Below, piece after piece: positions 13,501-25,000 of a stretch of DNA of 64,000 nucleotides (positions are counted from its first letter, which is position 1; each line of letters opens with the position of its first letter). A model generated the notes under the pieces. It saw only the letters and a list, made by a program, of their open reading frames with translations. It was not told the origin of the DNA and searched no databases. Source of the DNA: Stratiolaelaps scimitus (lineage: Eukaryota > Arthropoda > Arachnida > Mesostigmata > Laelapidae); assembly GCA_019614645.1 (NCBI GenBank), contig JABWDB010000005.1, positions 6,170,001 to 6,234,000 of the forward strand, read 5' to 3'. A program made the translations under genes and the position numbers.

Positions 13501-15808
13501 AGGTCTACCTCATCGACGAACTGTCGAGGGAGCTTCATGTAAGAGCCAATATAATAACAATAATAATAATAATAATAATACAATATAATAATAACAATAA
13601 TAATGATCGCGCTATATTTGGAAATTGTAAGAGAAACGATGTATTATAAAGGAAATGTACACATTAAACTTACGTTGGAAATAATACAGTTTCTATTTGT
13701 GTTATCCAACTGTGCTAACATTGCATTAAACGCTCCCAACAGATATCTAGCGGAGGCTCTATCCAGCAGGGTGGTGCATTCAGCGATATTCGCAAGTCAA
13801 TCTGTGAAACCGGAGTGAATCTACAAGATCCGTCTTGCCTTCCAAACTGGATAGCGCGATCGCGGAGTCGTGGATCATCGGGTGACAGTAGAACCTTTTC
13901 GTCTGGAGTCGAACCTAAACGCGTGCAGTTCCTCTCGTACGATCCGGAATTCTTCTCCGAAAGTTACAACATACGCATTAAGGTATCATGACGTTCATTG
14001 TGATTACTACTGTTATTATTTTGTATCATCGGGTACAATGAAATTATCACGCTTACTGTTCGATTCGCGCATATCGTGACGAATAGCTGTCATCATCTCG
14101 AATTCGATGCTGCAGCAACGTCCGTCACGGATCGACTTCAACCAGCACTGTAATGCATTCGAAACAATTGGATACTGAAAATATCTGCGATATATAATAC
14201 GTGACACACTCGTCTCCGAGACTCATCGTTTGCCACATATATACTAGGGCTCTGTATATATATATATATATATGTGTGTGTCCCTGCCAGCGTACCTCCT
14301 TGTGTCGTTGTCACAGGTTCATTTTATCACTGCTCATTGCCACGTTTTAGTTCTCACCAACTGTTTCCGGCCAGAACATTCGCGTATGTGATGCGTCCTG
14401 GCAGTACGACTACAACCGTGACCCGACAGGATCTCAGTCATCGATGAGCAGCAGCAGCAGCAGCAACAGCAACTCGAACCGAAATAGCAACAGCATGAAC
14501 AACGATAGGGACAGCGGCAACAACAACAACAATAACAATAACAACAACAATAATAACAATTACAATTACAATAACAACCGACCAGTCATCTGCCAGGAAA
14601 CGAATAACAATTGTGAGTGCCATACGTCATTAAACCATTATCTACCACCTTGTAGAGGCATACACTGTGCGTGGGGCGGTCGGTTAGTTGGGTCGGTGGA
14701 GAAGCGCTCGAAGTTCATTTGCACAGGTAGATCTTTTTGAGCGCTGCGCTCTTCGGGCGGCTAGACAATAGACGAAAATACTAGTTTACAATGTCCATCA
14801 TAACGTTTTCATCCAAGGCGACCCGTGAATCTGTGAACTTTTCTAATAGTTCACAGGGAGTACTTTGATTGTGCGCTTATTGCACACCGTCCGTCCATCA
14901 CAATATTACGGCTAGACAATCGCGATGCATTTCTAGTGCGAACATTTGTTGAGTTTTACCTGGTGAATACTTATAATATGTAGGTACTCTGGTAGATATG
15001 TCCAACTTCAACATCTACCGCTCGCTATTATTTGATGGTATCGCTCAGATAACGTTCATTCACTTTAAACGTATCGACGAGGTCAACTTCGAATTGCTAA
15101 GTCCTCCCAACGGAGCATCATGTAGATTACCACTGTTGTTGCTTGTTATATTACAGTCCGCAACATCTACTATAACTACACGAGACCGTGCCGACTTGGA
15201 CCTCAGAGCTGCGCGCCGATCCGTTTCGCTGTCGTCGGACTTAATGACGCCGGCGGCAACAATCGCGGTAGAACGACATCGAGAACTTGCAGAGGTAGGC
15301 GTGCTAATAACGATCTCGATACAACCTACACCCTCCCACCCTCCCATAAACTATCAATACTATATAGATGCGCAAAGCTGCTTAGACGAACTTAAACACT
15401 CATCCCAAGCGGTGAGATCCTACGTCTACACATTCGGGCCACTGGTCAAGAACTTTGACAGAGGGTAGTTAAGAAAAGAAACCACCGGAGAATAAGAATC
15501 GATCGAATTTAGCCAACCAACAGCGTTTCCACCCATTGCATATAGATCAACGTCGTACAGCGAATCAAACGATTTGTCCATACTTAGTATGTTGGCATTC
15601 AGCTGCAAGATGTGCCCCTTCGAATTCCCGTATAACGTACTTGCTTTGATGTTGTCTTTGGCCCCTAGACGCGTTTTGTGTTTCTCCGTTGGCGATCCCA
15701 TACACCGTCGTCCCAGAGGGAATGATCTGCGCGGCGAACTCGTTGACCGTTTCAAGCGTCCTACTTTTAGCCGCCCTGATCGTGCTGCTTGGAGATCGGC
15801 TATTCTGA
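6777..15808 (+). CDS. Large secreted, possibly GPI-anchored protein with VWA-like domain (multi-exon)
   Basis: Exons, all with GT-AG ends and matching phases: 6777-7057, 8064-8205, 8934-9133, 9295-9561, 9729-10078, 10342-10470, 10909-11130, 12024-12159, 12365-12528, 13043-13152, 13347-13538, 13743-13982, 14351-14612, 14984-15121, 15157-15294, 15368-15411, then a less certain last exon at 15719-15808. The total is about 1,034 residues. If the last intron is not used, the frame stops at 15466-15468 with 1,023 residues. The start at 6777 is chosen because the first 28 residues form a signal peptide with a hydrophobic core (LAALAIILL). Residues about 545-735 look like an alpha/beta VWA-type fold, with strands DIYVL and VILYF and later IIGIG, but the first strand continues SDTR rather than DxSxS, so a normal MIDAS is absent. 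Residues about 810-900 include Ser and Asn runs. The C-terminal third is Cys-rich. In the longer model the protein ends with a hydrophobic segment (SSVLLLAALIVLL) and four residues (GDRLF tail), as in GPI-anchored proteins. The layout recalls uncharacterised large extracellular proteins of insects, but I know no function. The exon chain is well supported by phase; the 3' end and exon 14/15 junction are the weak points. Confidence 0.82.
8809..8866. repeat. Three spaced copies of ACCATGTAA in intron 2
   Basis: ACCATGTAA occurs at 8809-8817, 8832-8840 and 8858-8866, separated by AT-rich spacers of 14 and 17 bases. It lies about 70-125 bases before the acceptor of exon 3. It may be an imperfect tandem duplication or a repeated protein-binding site; nothing else supports either. 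Confidence 0.4.
11218..11930 (+). pseudogene. Decayed mariner-family transposase in intron 7
   Basis: The copy lies wholly inside the intron 11131-12023 of the secreted-protein gene, in the same orientation. TTAGGTTG at 11218, preceded by TA, fits the start of a mariner terminal inverted repeat and its TA target site. An ATG at 11359 opens a frame whose early part (FMFQMKKCLAEIHRRL, then ALNRR, stop, MFRWCAQF) follows the mariner N-terminal helix-turn-helix, where a FxxxLxKTxxE... and ALSR.VFEWF.RF pattern is usual. After frame changes, 11515-11742 gives an HTH-like segment ending KTSAKSVPH, comparable with K.SARWVP in intact mariners. At least two stops and one frame change break it. The catalytic DD(34)D region and the 3' inverted repeat are not found, so the copy is dead and 3'-truncated. 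The 3' limit is approximate. Confidence 0.7.
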
Positions 15809-17090
15809 GTGACGAGCAATTACGATATCTGGATGCAATATTTTCGTCGACTGCTGAGCGTCATTGTCTCCGATGTTTGTAGACAATCTGCACAATCTTC
15901 AAGGACATCAATCCCTCCCAAACATATAGATCTGCAAATTAATTCACAATGATGCCGTCTGTGACACATGTCGATAGTTTTTGCAACGTATCACTAGACG
16001 GCAATGACCAAGACGACGGGTGAGCTAATGAAAGTGGGGTCAGACGATATTTTCTCACTTATTTAATGACTCTATCCGGCCCCTGCAACAATCAGAGATA
16101 TGTAAACGCATTTACAACACACTTTACACACTCGTTTTGACATTCGCCTCATGTTGGGAAACAGTGCACGAACACGAATCATAGTTCACATGACATTTAT
16201 CCACACATAGATATTGTTTCCGCGTCCCCAACCGACGCTCCGTCGTTTCGTTTATTCTTGTCTATTTTCTCAATACATTAATTGTACCAAGTACGGCTTC
16301 ATCGGCTTCTCTGCTTTCATCGTAATGATGATACGTCGCCGACTCGAGTGTGACTGTGTGCGCCTGCTAACGACAACGACATCGTGACTAAGAATACACG
16401 CATAAAAATAATCCATACATAACGGCCTTTACATGCATGTAGGTATATGTATAAAGTGAAGACCCAATGAGAGCAACGAGAAAATGATGAGTGGTGCCTA
16501 AGCATCGCAGTTCCCCAAGTTCGATTCTATTTCGATTTTTGATTCTATGAATGAAACCAAACCACGAACGAACAGACTTCGAAGCAATGAGACAGCGTCG
16601 AGTGTACAAACCGAATCGTGTTTAGATATGCGAGTGAGGGTGTTATCTGCAGTAGGATTTTCCGCACATGTCTCTCTCTCCTGCCAAGTTGCCAATGGTA
16701 AATCGAACATAGTTGGGTACAGAGACCTCTACGATGTTGAGCTTGTGACTTTCCCTTGCACTCTTTGGTCATTCATTATGAAGTCCATCTGAAGGCACGA
16801 ACTAAGTTGATTAAGCCTGGCGTTTAGAAAGGACAATATCAGACGCTAGCAGGAATCATCGCAACAGGACTGCCCCTCCATCAAGCTTTGTAACAACCGT
16901 CATGAAACTGCCATTAACTATAATAATAATAATGACAACAATATAGCAGCTGCATTATTGTAATGTTTATTATATACTATTATTTTTATTACTATTGATA
17001 TCTGGATCATCCGACGCGTCCCGAAATAATATCTTACACTTTGTAAATACTTCGTCGACCAATACAATAAAGGGTCCGTTTACATCCTAT
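15809..17090 (+). other. Probable 3' UTR of the secreted-protein gene
   Basis: After the proposed stop codon no frame is convincingly coding. The first well-formed poly(A) signal downstream is AATAAA at 17066-17071, giving a 3' UTR of about 1.3 kb. An earlier, weaker end cannot be excluded. The minus-strand frame 16498-16772 and plus-strand frame 16547-16792 overlap one another and show no domain. Confidence 0.35.
17066..17071 (+). promoter_or_regulatory. Candidate poly(A) signal AATAAA
   Basis: This is the first AATAAA I find after the end of the secreted-protein gene, followed by T-containing sequence. It would mark the 3' end of that transcript. Confidence 0.35.
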
Positions 17091-19600
17091 TAGTATCAAA
17101 CTATTACCATGTGTTCATGATGTGAGTGCAATTTGAGCAGGAGACAAATCCCACTACGCTGACCCACGTAGCACTTGGGCACAACTAGTGACCGTACCTG
17201 ACCGAGATCCACGTATATCACGTCGCGAAGATTTAGTCGTGTCACCTCTTTAGCTTTCACGGACTCAGCAAAAACCACCTCTCTGCGATTTGCCAAAAAT
17301 TATTCATAGTGTCCGAAATCAATAATTTGCTAAAAGCTACGTAGAAACCCTTCTGAGTGATAGCATGTGCTCGGGTATTGCCTTCTTCATATGGTCTGTT
17401 CATCGTTGTTTCATATTCTGAATCCGACACGCCCTGCGAAATCGAACATCTTTCACGGAATTGCAACGCAATCATCGCGCTGTATATTAACCACAAAACG
17501 TATGCATTAGTTTCAATTTTGTAAGAAGGCAATGACAGTCGAAAGCTCTAGCTATTGGACGGCTAGTGCGCTCGAGTATTTCAGAGGACTCGGCATAATC
17601 AGGCTTTTATACTTTTTCTTTCTACTTTCTTCGCGACCACCTTCCATTTTTCATGGAACATTAGGTTATTCAAACGCTGACAACAAGAGGAAATTCCGTT
17701 GACTCGTCAAGAACTGACTTGTGTATTGAGTTCATAGTAAATTTTGAACATATGGACCGAAACAGCATGCTTTGAAAGCCAGCCCACAACTTTGAAAATG
17801 GGTAAGTCGACTGGAGGGTCTGCGGCCGCTACTTTCTGCTGGACGTGTGGTATGATCAAAGTCGGATCTTAAAGACCATGACCATGATGGTTTTTTGTTT
17901 TGCGATCTTATTGTGCTAGAGAGAAGTCTCTAGGGTTAGTCAAAACCGAGATTCCGTCATCAATATCTGTGTAAATGATAAGAAACATTTGGCTTTCGTT
18001 CCCGTGTTATTGGAAACCCTGAGACCCCTGCATAAGAAACAAGGATCTCAAACTAATAAAGTAGCCTGGAAAATGATCGAACGGCATTGAACATACTTTT
18101 AACTTTCAAAGTGACGAAGTAAGAGCCCCGAAACTTGAGCGACGCAACATCTCGATCCAAAAATTAGTAGATTCTATGAATCAGTCCTGGTTTCGCGATA
18201 GGTCTCTATTCTACTGATTCAGTCTCTCAATTCTGGTCTAATCTTTCCTTGATATTTCTCGACTTCGCGATATCAGCTGACGATGCAGTGGTGCTTGAAC
18301 AGCGAGAACACCGTGCACTCTATGCAGCCAGGATACTCTAGTAATACAATGTGTAGGAGAGGAGATCCATCACACTTTAGCGAGATATTGTCATTTTCCC
18401 TAGAGGAGGGTAGCTGAGAAAATTGGGCCAGGTCAATCGATTGTTAGTATTATAAATCGATTAATCTCTTTTCCTTCGTATCTACCAAACCTGTTCAATG
18501 AAGACTTTCTAGAGAAACAAAAAGCTGGTTAACAAATCGGCCGCCTTTTAGAAAGCTAACGTTTCGAGAGCCAGTATTGGCCTTAAGGTTTAGCCAAAGC
18601 CAGCCTTCGGTAGAACTGTGCAGAACCCATTGCTCAATAGGGATCAAAGCACTTTAATATAATCTCTCTCTCTCTAGCAGCGAATAATCCCATCGCTGGC
18701 CTCAGGGAGGTGTGTGTTCATCTTGCCGATATCTCTCACAGTAGTACGCCCATACAGACAACAAGAACCAAGAAATAGCTAATAGAAGAACGGCCAGAGG
18801 GGAGAGAGCAGCTGCAAACCTCCATTGTTGCTAGGAGCGTACCTTTAATGAAAGAATTATTTCGACAGATTATGCATTTGTATATAATAATTTGTATTCT
18901 GGCCAAAATGTGATCACCTTTTTGAAAAATTTACTATCCTATTTAACTCGCCAGATCCTAACAAACGCCCACTCGCAGGTCACAGCTTCCCATGCGTGTA
19001 GACCATTTGGACACGGTTTCCCGATAAGTTACATTCAGTGTTTTACGTCCCAACGAATAGTGTGCGTGTATGCGTTTATGCGAACTTGTAAACGTACAAA
19101 TGAAGAACTGTTGAATCAGTTCTACAACTAAACTAAAGTTTGCCCATTTCGATTTCAAGAAGCGAGATCTATATATGTATTTTTTTTACATATTAGCTAT
19201 ATTTTTTCGTAGCTTTCGTAGTGCACGGATTTTGGAATTGTCACGACGACATACTAAGTCAGTCTGTTAGGCACATAGCATACATGTAACTAACCGATCG
19301 ATTTAATATGTCGGCGTTGTTGAAACCCGATCACAAATCCTTGGATTCTACACAGACGTCCATTATGGCTTTGAGTTTTTCGCTTTGTGTTAGTAAGCGG
19401 CAGTCGGGTGTGCTGAACAATCTAGGTGGATTTTGAAATCAAAACTCGTTTCCCGTGCTCCACTCGACTCGGCTCCTAAGACCTCCATCTAACTGTCATC
19501 ACATCGACACTATTGTGTTCGTATTGCCCACACGACCAGTTCACAATACCCGACACACAAAACGCTAGATAGACCGACGGGCACCGGAGCCAGCATAGCA
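17091..19600. other. Intergenic stretch; no gene recognised
   Basis: Composition is average with few repeats apart from a short (CT)n near 18660. Minus-strand open frames at 17096-17296 and 17257-17532 overlap and end within repeatless sequence, without recognisable domains or convincing splice partners. I see nothing else to annotate. Confidence 0.3.
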
Positions 19601-21976
19601 GCAACTAGCAACGATGAACCAACGAACCATCTACTAGCCATCGTTCGGCGCCGAGTTCATGTTCGTGTGTCAATTCATCAAGTCGAGTGCCATTCGACTA
19701 GGATATCTTCAGCTGGCCGGCTGGTTCACGCAGCCATCTCACTTGCTTCACCATCGCTTCGTGTCGTGTCAAAATGCCTCCCAGAGCCATCTCAGCAACA
19801 TCACTCTAGGAACTCCGCCCGCGCAGAGACAGGCACTCCCGCGCATGGAAATCTGAAATCTAAGGGAACTAGTTTAAGCGTCGAGAGTGTCGTCCCTCGT
19901 TCGTTGCTCGTTGCATCGGCCGGAGCGACGCTGCGTTTCGAGGTGTTACTTGTTTCGACACTCGGCGCGATCCCTCCTCCGGACGGCCACCATCCGCTGG
20001 CGTCCCCGTCCCGACGAGTGACCCTACTCCCTGCTGATTCCGAGTCCCAGCAGCGCTTAGACACGTCCCATTCTACCCTTCCCTCTGCCCTCAGCGGACG
20101 TACCCCACGGAGCGCAGTTCCGGCGCACAACGTGAGAAAGACGAAGAAGCGCCTCGGACTTCTGAGCCTGAGCGGTCGCTTCGGCCGACTCGAGGGACCA
20201 CTCACCCTGTCAGCCTGCTCGGACGGCTGGCTGAAACGTTCGTCGTCGGCTGGCGGCTGTCAGCTGGCCCTGGCCCTAACCCCGTCGTTCGGGTTGCGCG
20301 TGAGCTAGAGAGCTGCTGCTTGGCCGCCGGGCTTTCGCGGCAGCAGCGGTTTCGTTCGGCGGGCAACTCGGTGAGTCGTCCTACCCAGAGGAACATCGGA
20401 GAGGGTTGTATCCTCCGCGGGTGGAGGCCGCGGGAGCCACCGAGGGACTTGCCTCACCGTGAGAGATGAGGCAAGGCCTCACCGGGTTGTCCCTTTCCCA
20501 ATCTACTGCATGCTTGCGTGCTGGCTATGTTGGTGGTGCTCGCAAGCAGCGGCGGCGGCGGCCACAGCCGCGGCCTCCAGCCGCCGCTGCCTCTGCCGCG
20601 GCTGTCCTTGTGGCCCACTTCATCCGTCGGGCTTTAGCCATCAGCCAGCGTTGTACCTACCGCCGGTCTCTCACTCTCGGACGACCTCAGTCGGCTAACG
20701 GAGCCTGCTCCTGCCTCGTGGACATTGTCTGCTGCCTTGGAGACACGAGCTGGTCACGACTCCCCTTTCTTTCTTCCTTCCATTGTTCAGAAGAGAAGCA
20801 TCCCTCGCCGCTGGCCGTTCGCCAGCTGAACTAGCTTCTGCTGTCGGCAGCGACCCCACTTCTGGTGGGATCCAGCATCGCCCCGATTGACAGTGATCGG
20901 TGATCGTTCGTGCGTATGCCAGCCAGCCGGGCCCCTTCATGGTTGTGCCGCGAGCCCGCGCAATGACCGCCTACAGACGGCCAGAGGCAACCGTCGACCG
21001 AGACAGCCAGAGGCTCTAGACGACCAAGAAGAAAATGATTGGCACGAACGACAAGGCCACTAACAGGCCTGAAATGAACGCTCCACCAGCCAAACGAGAA
21101 AGACGTCCATGAAGGCGAGCGGACGGCAGGCTATCCGGCTAGCAGAAAATTCATTCTTATGGAAAACAACAGCACGATCTCGGCACGGTATTACGTCCGT
21201 ATATACCGTCATTGACGTTTCCGCCACTCGGCTCTGAAGTCGGTGTGGAGGCGGCCAAGACAGACATCGAGACAGAGAGGGAGAGGAAAAACAAGAAGAA
21301 AGTAGAGCACAAGGAAAGGTGCCTAGTACATCTCCTGTCAGAAAAAGTGGACTTCGGATAGACGCACAAGTCGATCGTTACACAGACATCGTACCAAGCA
21401 TAAATAGAGGAGTGAAGCGCCATTCGGACTTGGGCCATAGACAGTGCGGACTCGTTGAGCTAAACAGATCGCTGACGGCAGACAGATAGAGGCGATACAC
21501 AAAGACCCCATACACGTGCACATGTATACGCTTGCTCAATCATTCGCTCAACGAGTGGTGGCGCGCCTAGATGACTCGCGCTAACGTCGCTAGAGTCGAC
21601 TCAGCACTATCTAAATACATGGACACGTTTCCAACCTTCCAGCAGTCGGCCTAGCTCAGACAGGCGTTTGCACACACACGCACCCATATTCTCCCATACG
21701 CAGACGCTCACAAACATATATACACAACACACAACACACACATGCATTCACACGCAAACACACACACAAACACACATCCAACAGTTTTCGACACCCTAGA
21801 CTAACAACTCGCCCTCACTGACTGACAGCCTCAGCCGGTCGCCAGCGGCGAATACACAACCGTGCTGCTGCTGCTATTGCCTCTTGCACACGCAATGCTC
21901 ACACTTGAGATTCCCGCCATACATCCCGCCGTTTAGGAGCAGCGGCGGCGGCGGTGGCGGTGGCGGCAGCGGCAGC

Positions 21977-22016
21977 GGGCGGGCGGGCGGGCGGGCGGGC
22001 GGGCGGGCGGGCGGGC
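21977..22016 (+). repeat. (GGGC)10 microsatellite with G-quadruplex potential
   Basis: Ten perfect GGGC units are followed by GTTC units. Runs of three G every four bases can form stacked G-quartets on the plus strand, which would be the RNA sense strand if this lies in the 5' leader of the encore-like gene. Confidence 0.9.
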
Positions 22017-25000
22017 GTTCGTTCGTGAGAGCTGGGACGAGACGAGCGCTCGCGCGATTGCACGAGTGTACAGTCGCCAGAAAACGAGTGCAAGAGTGAG
22101 CGAACGCGCCAGAATGAGCGTCAAGTCGGCTAAGGGGGAGGCTGGTGGCGCTCTGGGAGAGAGCGGGCGGGGGGCGGGTGGGGGTGGGGGGACGACGACG
22201 ACGACAGGGGCGAAGCAAGGGAGTGCGAAATCAAGAGAGAGAGAGAGCGGACGCTGAGAGCGCAGCATTGGTGGTGGTGGTGGCGGCCGCCTCAGCCAGC
22301 TACAGCGCGGCCGCGGCGCGACGGTGGCTGGCGGGCTGGCAGTGGCTGACCCTGGCGGCGCTGTGCGGCCCGGCAGCGGCGGCGCTGCTGCTGCCGCCGC
22401 CGCCTCCGTCCGTCTGTCGGTCGGTCGGCCTGCCTGCCTGCCTGTGTTCTGCCTGCCTCTGCTCCGAGAGCTGCTTGCTCCTGCTGATGGTGCTACGGAG
22501 CTGTCTGTGTTGGCTGGCGGCTAGCCTGTCTCCGTCTGCCGTGGCTGTCTGTTTGTGCGAGAGCTGCTGCTGCTGGAAGCAGTCTGGCTGGCTGGCTGGC
22601 TGGCAGGAACTCACTCACTCGCCGTTGTTGTTCTGCGAGTGGCGCTCCGCTACTCGCTACTGAGTCTACTGCTGCTGCTGCTACGGCTGCTGACGACGAC
22701 GACAAGAACTACCACCGCTGCTGTGAGCGCTACGAGCGGCTGTGCTGAGCAACGGGCCAGCTAGTGGTCGGACGAGCACTCAGTGAGTGGACGACAACGA
22801 AGACGACGACGACTAGCCACCAGCACCAGCTAGCGCGAGGTGGTGGCAGCAGCGGACAGCGAACTACGGATGTAGCGAGCAGCGGCTGGCCGCCGAACGA
22901 CCACCGAGAGTTCTAGTACAACAGTGAAGCTCTATCATTCTACAGTTGAAGCTTGCAAAGCATACAGCCAACGAGCGAGCGAGCGACATCGAACTTACCG
23001 ACGGACGGACGGACAGCCAGATACATCATAGACAGCGAGTGAGAGAGAGTGAGAGAAAGAAAGAGTGGTATAGCCAGCAAGCGGCAGCAGGCGCCCGTGA
23101 AATGCTGCGCTGATCCTTTCACCTCGGCTACTGCTACCACTACTACAAAGTACTATTACTACTACCACTATAATTGGCGCTGGTGTGTGGGTACGGTGGA
23201 GTAGGGTGAGCGTACTTGAGTGCTAAGTGTCGCGTGGTGCTGCTGGAGGTGGTGGAACTGGCACTAGCTCCAGCAACGATACGAAGCCAGTTACAGCTGC
23301 AGGGGGGGGGGGTCCATCCCGCACCCCCACGGATGATCGTCGCGGCCGCCACCGCCACCGTGATTCTTGTTGTTGTGGTTGCTGTTGCTGCTGCTGTTGT
23401 TGTTGTCGTCGTCGTCTGAAGTCGAAGTTCTACCGTGAACGGTACCAGCGAATGGATGCTAGTTACTACTGCTGCTCTTGGCGCTGACTCGGTGCCGTGG
23501 TGGCGGTGATAGTTGACGGTGAACGGCTAACGTCGGCCTTCGTTTTGCCCACTCGTCGTTGCCGCCGTCGCCGCCGCCTGCCGCTCTCGTCATGGCTGCT
23601 GCTGTACTGTGCGGTTCGGTTCTGCCCGTGGTTCTCGTACCTGACGCTAGGTGTCGATAAATCGACTGACTGACGAACAGATGATACACAGCTAGATTGG
23701 CTCGAGTCGTTGTCGTCCGTCCGAGAAGCCCTGGTCAACCCTGGCTGTCACCCTGTTGGAGCAGGCGGCATCGGTTGCCAGCGGCACAAGCGGTGAAGGT
23801 GGAGGCGATGGTTCTCGTGAGGGGTTATGCTAGTTACGTTGCTGAACTGGCAGTCAACAGCACCCAGTGCCGGTAGCTGGCGATGCTCGATAGCGATAAT
23901 AGTCGATTCTGCAACAGCAACAACATGAGACGCAACAGCAACCGCAGCAACAACAACACGAGCAGCAAGAACAACGACACGATCAGCAACAACAATAACA
24001 TCAGCAGCAGCATCGATACTAGTGAGTGAACATCAGGATGAAGGGCTTGGGAGAAGATAACACGAACGACGCGAAAAGAACCAAGTGCACTAGAAGACAA
24101 CAACGTCAACGATAAGGACGACCCGCGAGAATTTTCTTTGTGTGGATAGAGTATTTGTACTACAGCATTTGCTGAGCAGGGATTTCCTACACCGTACAAT
24201 TATTTTGACACAGAAAATTGCAAACGAGAAATAGCTAGCAGAAGTGGCGAGACGCACTCGGCTCGACGATGTGAATACAGGACCAAATGGAGAAACCGAG
24301 CAGAGGAGCTCGATCGGCACAGCAACAGAAACAGGCAAAGGAACACATTGGCCGATACCACAACCACCACAACCATCACTGACCACCACCAGTGAACTGC
24401 ATAAGAGCATGTATAGAACCGATAGACACTAGGTCTACGAGGTGTAGTGCTGCTCGTGAAGCAATACGAGGCGTCGGCCCCTTCTCCACGGCGGAGAGTG
24501 GGCCGCTAGAGAAAACAAAAGCCCACCCGAGAAACGGAACCGAAACCCATCCGATTCAGAGCGACCCAGCCAAATCTGGACCAAATCTGGGTCGGCGGGC
24601 ATATAGCCTCAACGAGGATTCAGCCAAAGGAAAGAAACACAATCCCTGATTGTGTTCGTCGTTGTTGTGCGCCTCTGTGTATGCGTCTTGCTGTCCGTCT
24701 ACCACTGGGCCTGTCTCGACGCTGTTGGTGGACGGCTTACGTCGCGATTCGACGTGCTCGGGTCAATTCGACCGTGGAGATTTGCAAGTGGCCGCTAAGC
24801 AGCTGGATGCCATTTGCTGCCGGTGGCGGATGCAGTGAGCGTTTGCATTGCAAGTGCTCGTGGAGAAGTTGTTGCTGTTTGTCCAACTCGATACTTGGAC
24901 AACGACTGGTCGTGTCCTAGTATTCTACTGTGATTCTCCCCGTGCATCATGCAGCTGGATCTGCAGTGTGTGTAAATATATATATATATAGATAATATAC

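Noticed and set aside
19667..20308. 213-codon plus-strand ORF at the start of the GC-rich block
   Set aside because: The opposite strand is also open over the same bases. The residues are Ser/Leu/Arg/Ala-rich as expected from GC-rich random sequence, and no domain is visible.
22145..22663. 172-codon plus-strand ORF and overlapping minus-strand ORFs
   Set aside because: They are translations of GGC/CTG/GCTGGC simple repeats, open in most frames at once.
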